A DNA stretch of 6,868 nt, taken from assembly GCA_041493345.1 (NCBI GenBank), contig JBGPYQ010000192.1, positions 1 to 6,868 of the forward strand, given 5' to 3'. This DNA comes from VBDM01 sp041493345 (GTDB lineage: Bacteria > Pseudomonadota > Gammaproteobacteria > Burkholderiales > SG8-39). Under the pieces are notes generated by a model, which did no database searches, was not told the origin of the DNA, and saw nothing but the letters and a program-made list of their open reading frames with translations. Positions within the stretch are counted from its first letter, which is position 1. Each line of letters opens with the position of its first letter. Below, in pieces: positions 1-5,596 of this stretch. The position numbers were made by a program, and so were the translations under genes.

Positions 1-1240
1 CATCGGAAAGAACGACCACCACCATGTTGAAAGTCTCGGCGATCTTGCGCGCGGTGATGATCGAGTAGAAGCAGTCCTCGATGGTGCTCGGCGCCATGAC
101 CACCTTCGGTGCATCGCCGTGGCTGCCGAAGATCGCAGACAGCAGGTCGCCCTGCTCGGGCTTGGTCGGTTGTCCGGTGCTGGGGCCCCCGCGTTGAACG
201 TTGACGACCACCAGGGGAATCTCGCCCATGACCGCGAGCCCGATCGCCTCCTGCTTGAGCGAATAGCCGGGGCCCGAGGTGATGGTGAGCGCGCATTTGC
301 CGGCATAGGAAGCGCCGATCGCGAATGCGCAGGCCGCGATCTCGTCCTCCGCCTGGTGCACCACGCCGCCCACCTTTTCGAAGACTTCGCTCAGGTAGTG
401 CGACGCCGAGGTGGCGGGAGTGATGGGATACATCGCGCAGATTTCCATGCCCGATGCGAGCACCCCCAGTGCGAGTGCCGTGTTGCCGTTGACCACGATC
501 TGCGGCTCCGTCGAGCGGACCGCAGGGATTCTGAACTTGAGGTCGAGGTTGGACTCGGCCCATTGGTGGCCCGCCTCCAGCAGCACGATGTTCGACTTGA
601 TCACGTTCGCGTCCTTCTTGCCGAAGGTGATCGCGATCTGCTCGCGCCCGAGCTGCAGATCCAGGCTGTAGAGGCTGCACAGCATCCCCAGCGCGAACAT
701 GTTCTTGCCGCGCCGCGCATCCGCAACCAGGGCGCGGCACTCCAGCTCCATCGGAATCTCGTATACCCGGTAACCTGCCGCCACGAGCCGGTCATGGGCT
801 TCGACGTACGACGCCACGATCTCCGGATCGGAATGATTCCGCCACATGCTTTCCAGCAGGATGATGCAACCGGGCTTGAGCTCGCCGTCCCGCACCCGCC
901 CCAGCAGCACCTGCTCGTTGAAGGCCACCACGAGGTCGGTTTCGTCGCCGCCGTTGGTCACGCGGCCCGACCCCATGCGAATGCGGTTTCCGCTTGCTCC
1001 GGCAACGCTGCGTTCCGGCGGCCGGATTTCGGCCGGGATGATCTCGACGGTCCAGATGCCGTTGCCCATCCTCGCGGCGATCGAGCCGAGGGTCTGGCCG
1101 CAGCGTTGCGCGCCCTCGCCGGAATCGCTGATCACCTCGACGATGTGCTCATTCAGCGTGACGACCGATTTCTCGCCGGCCGGCGAGCGGGTTTTCCGGG
1201 CGGCTTTCCTGGGGGACTTCAGCGTGACCGTATCATCCAT
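1..1240 (-). CDS. korA: 2-oxoacid:ferredoxin oxidoreductase, fused gamma-alpha subunit (KorA type), 3' end outside window
   Basis: This is the N-terminal 413 residues of a fused gamma-alpha subunit of a thiamine-diphosphate 2-oxoacid:ferredoxin oxidoreductase. With a beta subunit (KorB), such enzymes convert a 2-oxoacid and CoA to acyl-CoA, CO2 and reduced ferredoxin in the cytoplasm. Seen in the sequence: a gamma domain at about residues 30-230 (SGEGAQRCGQTLG near 40-52), then the alpha domain from about 247 with YPITPATSA (271-279), the acidic QAEDEIAA stretch (296-303), TSGPGYSLKQEA (321-332) and QRGGPSTGQPTKPEQGDL (349-366). The family usually has about 600 residues, so roughly a third lies left of the window. 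The start is ATG at 1240: the frame is closed upstream by TAA at 1292-1294 with no better start between, although no clear Shine-Dalgarno is seen. A basic tail (residues 1-28, rich in Lys/Arg) precedes the gamma domain. It follows the NfnB-like gene after a 222-bp repeat-rich gap. 2-Oxoglutarate as substrate is inferred from the KorA-like layout; another 2-oxoacid is possible. Confidence 0.9.
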   Translation of the reverse strand, partial: MDDTVTLKSPRKAARKTRSPAGEKSVVTLNEHIVEVISDSGEGAQRCGQTLGSIAARMGNGIWTVEIIPAEIRPPERSVAGASGNRIRMGSGRVTNGGDETDLVVAFNEQVLLGRVRDGELKPGCIILLESMWRNHSDPEIVASYVEAHDRLVAAGYRVYEIPMELECRALVADARRGKNMFALGMLCSLYSLDLQLGREQIAITFGKKDANVIKSNIVLLEAGHQWAESNLDLKFRIPAVRSTEPQIVVNGNTALALGVLASGMEICAMYPITPATSASHYLSEVFEKVGGVVHQAEDEIAACAFAIGASYAGKCALTITSGPGYSLKQEAIGLAVMGEIPLVVVNVQRGGPSTGQPTKPEQGDLLSAIFGSHGDAPKVVMAPSTIEDCFYSIITARKIAETFNMVVVVLSD

Positions 1241-1284
1241 GAACCGGGCTTGGCTCTCATTGAGTTTCTGTGTGGCGGAAGCTA

Positions 1285-1298
1285 TTGATCTTTACAAA
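1285..1298 (-). promoter_or_regulatory. weak FNR/CRP-like site upstream of korA
   Basis: On the minus strand the 14-mer reads TTTGT-AAAG-ATCAA, 8 of 10 matches to the FNR consensus TTGAT-N4-ATCAA, with one perfect half-site. Its centre is about 51 bp before the korA ATG. No good -10 element lies at the spacing of a class II FNR promoter, so this is only a candidate. Confidence 0.25.
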
Positions 1299-1327
1299 AC
1301 TGGGTGACACCAGGCATTGATCGCACC

Positions 1328-1400
1328 GTCATTCCCGCGAAAGCGGGAATCCAGTGCCGTTCGACAAAAGTCACTGGGTCCCCGCTTTCGCGGGAACGAC
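1328..1400. repeat. inverted-repeat intergenic element with dRS3-like palindromic arms
   Basis: Two arms of 29 bp (1328-1356 and 1372-1400) are inverted copies matching at 26 of 29 positions, separated by 15 bp. Each arm is itself a hairpin: the left arm has a perfect 8-bp stem with a GAAA loop (ATTCCCGCGAAAGCGGGAAT, 1331-1350), and the right arm has a similar stem with one mismatch. The left core fits the ATTCCC-N8-GGGAAT pattern of the Neisseria dRS3 repeat exactly. Such elements are dispersed between genes in betaproteobacteria. A role in mRNA folding, termination or recombination is possible, but no U-run follows either hairpin, so it is not a classic terminator. Confidence 0.85.
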
Positions 1401-1458
1401 GAAAGACTTTCGCGCGGACGACGAAAGACTTTCGTGGGAACGACGAAAAAGTTTCGCG
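1385..1458. repeat. 22-bp tandem repeat, about 3.4 copies
   Basis: Three full units begin at 1385, 1407 and 1429, and a partial fourth begins at 1451. Each runs CTTTCG-(C/T)G-(G/C)G(A/G)ACGACGAAAGA with small changes; the third ends in AAAAA. Unit junctions form the palindrome CGAAAGACTTTCG (1400-1412 and 1422-1434). The first unit overlaps the right arm of the inverted-repeat element, so the array looks like local amplification of the arm's end. It stops 4 bp before the stop codon of the NfnB-like gene. Confidence 0.85.
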
Positions 1459-1462
1459 TCTT

Positions 1463-2971
1463 TCAAATGGCGACGCGGATGCGCGCAAAGTTCCGCTCCC
1501 TCAGGTCGATCCCGAACAGCTTGCCGCTGGCACCTTTGCGCTCGGTGGGGTCGGCAGCAGCGGTATCCCGGAGCCCGAGATAGGCCTTCATGCCGCGCGC
1601 GGCCTTGCGGCCCGCGCCCATCGCTTCGATCACGGTGGCGGCGCCGGTGACGATGTCGCCGCCGGCGAAAACGCCTGCCATGGAAGTGGCGAGATTTGCC
1701 TCCGCCTCGATGTAACCGCGTTTGTTCAGCTTCAGCTTCGAGGTCTGGCCGATGATCGGGTTGGCGTTGGTGCCGATCGCAAAGACGACCATCTCGGTCT
1801 CGAACTCGAATTCGCTGCCTGCCACCGGAACGGGGCGGCGCCGGCCGGAAGCATCCGGCTCGCCGAGTTCCATGCGGATGCAGCGCATGGCGCGCACCCT
1901 GCCTCTGCCGTCGTCGAGAATCTCGACCGGGTTGGTGAGCCAATGGAATTCGATGCCTTCTTCCTCGGCGTGATGGAGTTCCTCCGCTCGCGCCGGGCTT
2001 TCCGCCTTGGTGCGCCGGTAAATGCAATGTACCTTCTCGGCGCCCAGCCGCAGGCAGACTCTCAGGGCGTCCATGGCCGTGTTGCCGGAACCGATGACCG
2101 CCACGCGCCGGCCGATCGGCACCGGCGTGTCGTAGTTCGGGAACTCCCTGGCGCGCATCAGGTTGCAACGCGTGAGGAGCTCATTCGCCGAGAGCACCCC
2201 GTTCAGCGAGTCGCCCGGGATCCCCATCAGCTGCGGGTAGCCGGCCCCGGTTCCGATGAAGACGGCGTCATAGCCCATTTCATCGATCATCTGCTCGATG
2301 GTGAACAGGCGCCCGACCAGAGTATTGCACTCGAACTTGATGCCGAGCTTGCGCAGGTTATCAATCTCGGCGTCGATTACCGTATTGGGAAGGCGGAAAT
2401 CGGGGATGCCATATTTCAGCACGCCTCCCGGTTCATGGAAAGCCTCGTATACGGTGACATCGCAGCCCGCTTTCGCCATGTCGGCGGCGCACGCCATGCC
2501 GGCAGGTCCGGAGCCGACGATGCCGACTTTGAAGCCGTTGGGCTCGATATACGGAACATTGCTCCAGCCCTCGGCGATGGCGAGATCACCCACCCAGCGC
2601 TCGAGCCGGCCGATGGCCACCGGTTCCAGCGTATCGCCGACGGGGCACACGCCTTCGCACTGACTCTCTTGCGGGCAGACGCGGCCGCAAATGGCGGGCA
2701 GGAGATTCGTCTGCGTGATGAGGTCGTAGGCGCCGCGGAAGTCCTTCGCGCCGATCTTCAGGATGAAGCCCGGGATGTCGATGCCCACCGGGCAGCCTTC
2801 GATGCAAGCCGGGTCCGGACAGTCCAGACACCGCTCGGCCTCGTGCAACGCATCCTCGAGACGATAACCGCAGTTGACCTCCTCGAAATTTTTCGCGCGC
2901 CGCTGCGCATCCTGTTCGCGCATCGGCGCCCGTTTCTGCGGAATGGTCCTTATGGTCTTTTTCTTAGCCAT
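1463..2971 (-). CDS. NADPH-binding iron-sulfur flavoprotein, NfnB/SudA/GltD-like
   Basis: A 502-residue protein of the glutamate synthase small-subunit family, which passes electrons between NADPH, FAD and iron-sulfur clusters. It has an N-terminal double [4Fe-4S] domain with Cys48, 51, 56 and 60 (CLDCPDPACIEGCP) and Cys95, 99, 105 and 109 (CGRVCPQESQCEGVC). A FAD motif VGSGPAG follows (152-158), then a second nucleotide site GSGNTAMDAL (294-303) with YRRT (318-321), whose arginines suit the 2'-phosphate of NADPH. The C-terminal FAD loop is GVFAGGDIVTGAATVIEAMG (433-452), followed by a tail of about 40 residues. Glu124 (in AIGRLERW) sits where relatives supply a Glu or Gln cluster ligand. The start is ATG at 2971, with AAGGG at 2980-2984 eight bases before it. 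It lies 67 bp after the NfnA-like gene. That pairing argues for an Nfn/Sud complex rather than glutamate synthase, since no large glutamate synthase subunit gene is in the window. A partner role for Kor is inferred. Stand-alone GltD annotation is the main alternative. Confidence 0.9.
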   Translation of the reverse strand: MAKKKTIRTIPQKRAPMREQDAQRRAKNFEEVNCGYRLEDALHEAERCLDCPDPACIEGCPVGIDIPGFILKIGAKDFRGAYDLITQTNLLPAICGRVCPQESQCEGVCPVGDTLEPVAIGRLERWVGDLAIAEGWSNVPYIEPNGFKVGIVGSGPAGMACAADMAKAGCDVTVYEAFHEPGGVLKYGIPDFRLPNTVIDAEIDNLRKLGIKFECNTLVGRLFTIEQMIDEMGYDAVFIGTGAGYPQLMGIPGDSLNGVLSANELLTRCNLMRAREFPNYDTPVPIGRRVAVIGSGNTAMDALRVCLRLGAEKVHCIYRRTKAESPARAEELHHAEEEGIEFHWLTNPVEILDDGRGRVRAMRCIRMELGEPDASGRRRPVPVAGSEFEFETEMVVFAIGTNANPIIGQTSKLKLNKRGYIEAEANLATSMAGVFAGGDIVTGAATVIEAMGAGRKAARGMKAYLGLRDTAAADPTERKGASGKLFGIDLRERNFARIRVAI

Positions 2972-2979
2972 CGATCTGA

Positions 2980-2984
2980 CCCTT
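2980..2984 (-). promoter_or_regulatory. ribosome binding site of the NfnB-like gene
   Basis: AAGGG on the minus strand, 8 nt before the ATG at 2971. It supports that start and independent ribosome entry within the operon. Confidence 0.6.
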
Positions 2985-3038
2985 GAGTTCCGGTGACGAT
3001 TGCGTCATTCGGGTCGGCAGCCGTCAGCCTGATTCACG

Positions 3039-4046
3039 CTAGCCCCCGCGCACTTCTTCGAATGGATCGGGTAGCTCGAGCGCTTCACCTGCTCGATCCG
3101 GCGACAGCGGGCCCGTTGCCTCGCGACCGACCGGGTGTTTCATGCGGCAGCTCTCCGACCAGCGCTCCATGGCAGCCTGTTCGGCCTGGTTGAAGCGCCG
3201 CAGGCGGGACATCAAGTCGTCGAAATCAACCTGGTGGCCGTCAAAGTCCGGGCCATCCACGCAGGCGAACTTCACCTGGCCGCCCACCTTCACGCGGCAG
3301 CCGCCGCACATTCCGGTGCCATCGACCATGACGGGATTGGTGCTCACGACCGTCTTGATCTTGCGAGGCCGCGTGGCTTCGGCGCAAGCTTTCATCATGA
3401 TGGGCGGGCCGATCGCGACCACCTCGCCGATATCGGCGTGCTTCTCAATGGCGAGTTCGAGGCCGTCGGTGATCAATCCCTTGATGCCGGCCGAGCCGTC
3501 GTTGGTGCAGATGATGAACTCGTCACAGCAGGCCCGGAACTTGTCCTCCCAGAAAACCAGGTCTTTGCTCCTGAATCCGACGACGCCGATCACGTACGCG
3601 CCGTTTTCCTTGAAGGCACGCGCCTGAGGGAAGATGGGAGCCACGCCGAGCCCGCCTCCGACACATACGACCTTCCTGGCGCCGCTGGTGTGGCTGGGAA
3701 CACCCATCGGGCCCACGAGGCCGTAGAGCCGGGTACCGACCTGACAGCTCTGCTGCATCTCCCGGGTCGTCTTCCCCACCGCTTGTATGACCAGAGTGAT
3801 GGTTCCCTTGACGCGGTCGAAGTCCGCCAGGGTCAGCGGGATGCGCTCGCCATGCTCATGCAACATGACAATGACGAACTGGCCCGGCTTCGCAGCTCTG
3901 GCCATCAATGGATGATGGATTTCCAGAAGGTAGGTGACGTCCGAGAAGTCGTCTCGCGCCACAATCTCAAACTTGAGCCTTTCGCTTGTGTCTACAGCGC
4001 TCCCGGCTTGCGCGTTTGAGGAATCCCATCGGTTTTTCGACTTCAC
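3039..4046 (-). CDS. FAD/NAD-binding [2Fe-2S] flavoprotein, NfnA/SudB-like (sulfide dehydrogenase / PyrK-type family)
   Basis: This ferredoxin-NADP reductase-fold subunit pairs with NfnB-like proteins to move electrons between NAD(H), ferredoxin and NADP(H). Numbering from GTG at 4046 (335 residues): KPGQFVIV (53-60), the FAD motif ERIPLTLADFD (67-77), VGKTT (90-94), the NAD site GGGLGVAP (130-137), GPPIMM (213-218) and the cluster motif DGTGMCGGC (242-250) with a third Cys at 262 (ACVDGP). One Asp plus three Cys is the ligand pattern known for the Nfn small subunit. The start is uncertain. Homology begins near ERLKFEIV (residue 22 on), yet no ATG, GTG or TTG lies between GTG 4046 and GTG 3962. 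The TTG codons at 4076, 4082 and 4217 are less likely because they lie upstream of, or overlap, the predicted transcription start. No strong Shine-Dalgarno precedes 4046. A tail of about 45 residues follows the last conserved part. It is the first gene of the operon, behind an FNR-like box. Confidence 0.88.
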   Translation of the reverse strand: MKSKNRWDSSNAQAGSAVDTSERLKFEIVARDDFSDVTYLLEIHHPLMARAAKPGQFVIVMLHEHGERIPLTLADFDRVKGTITLVIQAVGKTTREMQQSCQVGTRLYGLVGPMGVPSHTSGARKVVCVGGGLGVAPIFPQARAFKENGAYVIGVVGFRSKDLVFWEDKFRACCDEFIICTNDGSAGIKGLITDGLELAIEKHADIGEVVAIGPPIMMKACAEATRPRKIKTVVSTNPVMVDGTGMCGGCRVKVGGQVKFACVDGPDFDGHQVDFDDLMSRLRRFNQAEQAAMERWSESCRMKHPVGREATGPLSPDRAGEALELPDPFEEVRGG

Positions 4047-4080
4047 GGCAGCAGGGGGCGTCCAAAAAAAATGCAAACTC

Positions 4081-4086
4081 AATTTA
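4081..4086 (-). promoter_or_regulatory. -10 element of the predicted nfn-kor promoter
   Basis: TAAATT on the minus strand, 4 of 6 matches to TATAAT. If it spans -12 to -7, transcription starts at about 4074, 28 nt before the GTG at 4046, and the FNR-like box is centred at -41.5. No -35 hexamer is needed in a class II activated promoter. Confidence 0.4.
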
Positions 4087-4108
4087 GCGGTTCCGCCAGG
4101 CTCCCAAC

Positions 4109-4122
4109 TTGATCTAGCGCAA
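4109..4122 (-). promoter_or_regulatory. FNR/ANR-type operator upstream of the nfn-kor genes
   Basis: On the minus strand the site reads TTGCG-CTAG-ATCAA, 8 of 10 matches to the FNR consensus TTGAT-N4-ATCAA with one perfect half-site. Its centre (4115.5) is 41.5 bp before the start predicted from the TAAATT at 4081-4086, the standard class II position. It suggests activation under low oxygen, which suits oxygen-sensitive ferredoxin enzymes. Other members of the CRP/FNR family (ANR, DNR) bind similar sequences. Confidence 0.5.
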
Positions 4123-4306
4123 AGATTAACCCAAGGCCCTTCGATGGCCTTCACGGGTCGCGCGCGAACCCCTTCCTGGACACCCCGAAGAGTTTCCAGG
4201 CGCGTCTCGATTTTCAACCGAGATCGGGCGCGACCGATGCGTCCATTGCCGAGGTAACCCCTTGTTTTGCTGTTGACTTGGCCGCGGCTCGCTTAATGGC
4301 CATTCC

Positions 4307-4408
4307 GTGCACGACCTCACCAGGGAGCAGTTCTCCGCCATCGCCGACGCGGGCTCAAAGCCAAGCGCAGCATTCATCGACGTCGTCACCCCGTGCGTGG
4401 GGTTCGAC
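4307..4408 (+). pseudogene. remnant of a korB-like gene (2-oxoacid:ferredoxin oxidoreductase beta subunit), internally deleted
   Basis: Thirty-four codons match two conserved parts of KorB. VHDLTREQFSAIADAGSK resembles the family's VYGLTKGQFSATADxGSK, and after two residues AAFIDVVTPCVGFD resembles AAFIDVISPCVxFN. In intact KorB these motifs lie some 45-50 residues apart, so the segment between them has been lost with the frame kept. Nothing KorB-like remains upstream (TGA at 4274-4276 closes the frame) or downstream, where the frame runs on to a stop near 4498 with unrelated residues. Third codon positions are mostly G or C, as in real genes here. The family motifs are quoted from memory. 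The remnant faces away from the nfn-kor genes, so it is not their own beta subunit. Confidence 0.65.
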
Positions 4409-4616
4409 AGGCTAGGGGAGAAAGAGCTTCGTCCCGGGGCAGGGTGCTGGAGAAGTCGAACGCTCGCTTGCGCCAGTCCGATTCGGTCGAATACCTGAGC
4501 GCGCCGGAACGCTGTCGCCAGACACTCGTCAGCGCTGCTGCTCGCGCGGCACGCCGGCAGGGCGGTAAAATGGAATAAGACTGGCGCTTCGCACGTTTGC
4601 GCTGTGTCATTCACCC

Positions 4617-4625
4617 AGGAGGAGA
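4617..4625 (+). promoter_or_regulatory. strong ribosome binding site
   Basis: AGGAGGAGA just upstream of the ATG at 4630. It fixes that ATG as the start in preference to the in-frame codon at 4597, and the signal peptide begins there. Confidence 0.85.
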
Positions 4626-4629
4626 TCCC

Positions 4630-5235
4630 ATGATCCGCACCATCGCCGCATTGCTGATTGCCGCCGTATCCGCTGTTGCCATCGCCCAGGCCCCCGCCAA
4701 TCCGCCGGTGAGAATCCGCGGCACGGTGGAGAAGATCGACGGTACGAACCTGACCATCAAGGCCAATAGTGGCCAGACCATGAACGTCAAGCTCGCGGAC
4801 AATTACGTGGTCATGGGGGTCGCCAAGGCGAGCCTCGGCGATGTCGCCAGCGGAAAATTCATCGGCACCACGACGGTCGGCGAGCGCGATGGCGCGCTGG
4901 TCGCGCTGGAGGTGCACATTTTCCCGGAGGCCATGCGCGGCACCGGCGAAGGGCATTACGACTGGGACCTGAGGCCCGACAGCAAGATGACCAATGCGAA
5001 CGTGGCTAATGTCACGAGCATGGGCAAGGACCGCGTTCTCACGGTGCAGTACAAGGGCGGCGAGAAGAAGGTGCTGGTTCCCGAAAGCGCGGTTATCGTG
5101 TCCTTCACGCCCACCGAGCGCGGCGAGCTCAAGCCCGGCGCCCGGGTATTTGCAGTGACGCAGCGCCAGTCCGATGGCAGCCTCACCGCCGCGCGTGTCA
5201 ACGTCGGCCTGCACGGCCAGGTGCCGCCGATGTAG
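4630..5235 (+). CDS. secreted protein of unknown function, DUF5666-like, with internal duplication
   Basis: A 201-residue protein. Residues 1-21 form a signal peptide (MIRTIAALLIAAVSAVAIAQA, positive Arg3, Ala-rich core) with cleavage likely after Ala19 or Ala21, so it should act in the periplasm or outside the cell. It has no Cys in the mature part and no membrane segment. The mature chain is rich in short beta strands, beginning RIRGTVEKIDGTNLTIKA, like the small OB-fold-type domains annotated DUF5666. Two halves (about 44-98 and 133-189) share a spacing of LT(I/V), a Val-rich strand, G(D/E)(V/L)xxG and DG(A/S)LxA, which suggests duplication. The start is set by the strong ribosome binding site. 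It ends 9 bp from the convergent cytochrome gene. I do not know its function and the DUF5666 assignment is tentative. Confidence 0.85.
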   Translation: MIRTIAALLIAAVSAVAIAQAPANPPVRIRGTVEKIDGTNLTIKANSGQTMNVKLADNYVVMGVAKASLGDVASGKFIGTTTVGERDGALVALEVHIFPEAMRGTGEGHYDWDLRPDSKMTNANVANVTSMGKDRVLTVQYKGGEKKVLVPESAVIVSFTPTERGELKPGARVFAVTQRQSDGSLTAARVNVGLHGQVPPM

Positions 5236-5244
5236 CGCGGCGCC

Positions 5245-5592
5245 TCAGCTCTTCTCGCCGGCCACCACGTAGGCCCACAGGGCCTCGACCTCTTCGGCCT
5301 TCAGCAGGTCGCCCCAGGGCGGCATCTGATTTTTGCCGCGCGTCACTGAATTGATGAAGCGCTCGCGTTCACCGCGCGGGAATTTCCTCAAGTCGGAGGC
5401 ACCCTGCGGATCGAGCATGCGCGCGCCATGGCATGGCGAGCAGTTGCGCGCATAGATTTCCGCGCCGGTCTTCAGCTGCTCCGGCGCGAAGTTCCGCACT
5501 TGCGGGCTTTGGGCCGTGGCCGGTGTGCCCGCGAACGCGGCCGCGACGGCGAGCGACGCTATGACGCGCGGGACGTATTCGATCGCCGTCAA
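5245..5592 (-). CDS. small periplasmic cytochrome c, likely acceptor for the PQQ dehydrogenase
   Basis: A 115-residue class I c-type cytochrome. Residues 1-28 form a signal peptide ending in ATAQ. Haem is attached at CSPCH (51-55, His55 as one axial ligand), and Met90 in KNQMPPWG is the probable second axial ligand. The C-terminal helix is AEEVEALWAYVVAG (99-112). The start is TTG at 5592: no ATG or GTG is available upstream of the signal peptide, and it lies 4 nt after the stop of the PQQ dehydrogenase, so translation is probably coupled. Cytochromes next to PQQ alcohol dehydrogenases usually take electrons from them in the periplasm and pass them to the oxidase chain; that role is inferred from position here. 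Confidence 0.92.
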   Translation of the reverse strand: MTAIEYVPRVIASLAVAAAFAGTPATAQSPQVRNFAPEQLKTGAEIYARNCSPCHGARMLDPQGASDLRKFPRGERERFINSVTRGKNQMPPWGDLLKAEEVEALWAYVVAGEKS

Positions 5593-5596
5593 CGAT

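Larger units (their letters stand above)
1241..1462. other. repeat-rich gap between the NfnB-like gene and korA
   Basis: This 222-bp gap inside an otherwise co-directional gene set has no coding sequence of its own. It holds an inverted-repeat element (1328-1400), a 22-bp tandem repeat (1385-1458) and a weak FNR-like sequence (1285-1298) upstream of korA. Open frames that cross it have no family motifs and are shadows of the flanking genes. The gap is long enough for korA to have its own promoter, but I find no convincing -35/-10 pair. Confidence 0.7.
4047..4629. other. region without an intact gene between divergent genes
   Basis: About 580 bp between the starts of the NfnA-like gene and the plus-strand secreted-protein gene. 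It holds the FNR-type promoter candidate (4074-4122) and the korB remnant (4307-4408). Open frames elsewhere in it, for example 4393-4578 plus and 4386-4610 minus, carry no motif I recognise. The low-GC stretch around 4060-4090, with a run of eight A at 4064-4071, fits promoter DNA. A TAAAAT at 4566-4571 could be a -10 for the gene at 4630 but has no matching -35. Confidence 0.6.

Noticed and set aside
119..1288. 389-codon open frame on the plus strand
   Set aside because: It lies opposite the clearly conserved korA frame, has no family motifs, and reflects the GC-rich codon bias of the real gene.
1328..1400. Intrinsic terminator after the NfnB-like gene
   Set aside because: The hairpins are strong but neither is followed by a U-run on the transcribed strand, and korA continues in the same direction.
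1328..1458. Possible CRISPR array
   Set aside because: The 22-bp units are directly adjacent with no spacers, and the larger repeats are inverted, not direct.
1304..2986. 560-codon open frame on the plus strand
   Set aside because: It is antisense to the NfnB-like gene, whose eight cluster cysteines and two nucleotide motifs are intact; it starts within the repeats and lacks any recognisable domain.
4390..4440. GGGGTTCGAC stretch resembling part of a tRNA or tmRNA
   Set aside because: There is no matching arm, no acceptor stem and no tmRNA tag frame nearby; the stretch is part of the korB remnant and its flank.
4393..4578. 61-codon plus-strand frame after the korB remnant
   Set aside because: It has no ribosome site or known motif and is rich in Arg and Ala, as expected of chance frames in GC-rich DNA.
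4126..5214. 362-codon open frame on the minus strand
   Set aside because: It is antisense to the secreted-protein gene, which has a strong ribosome site and signal peptide; its composition is atypical of a folded protein.
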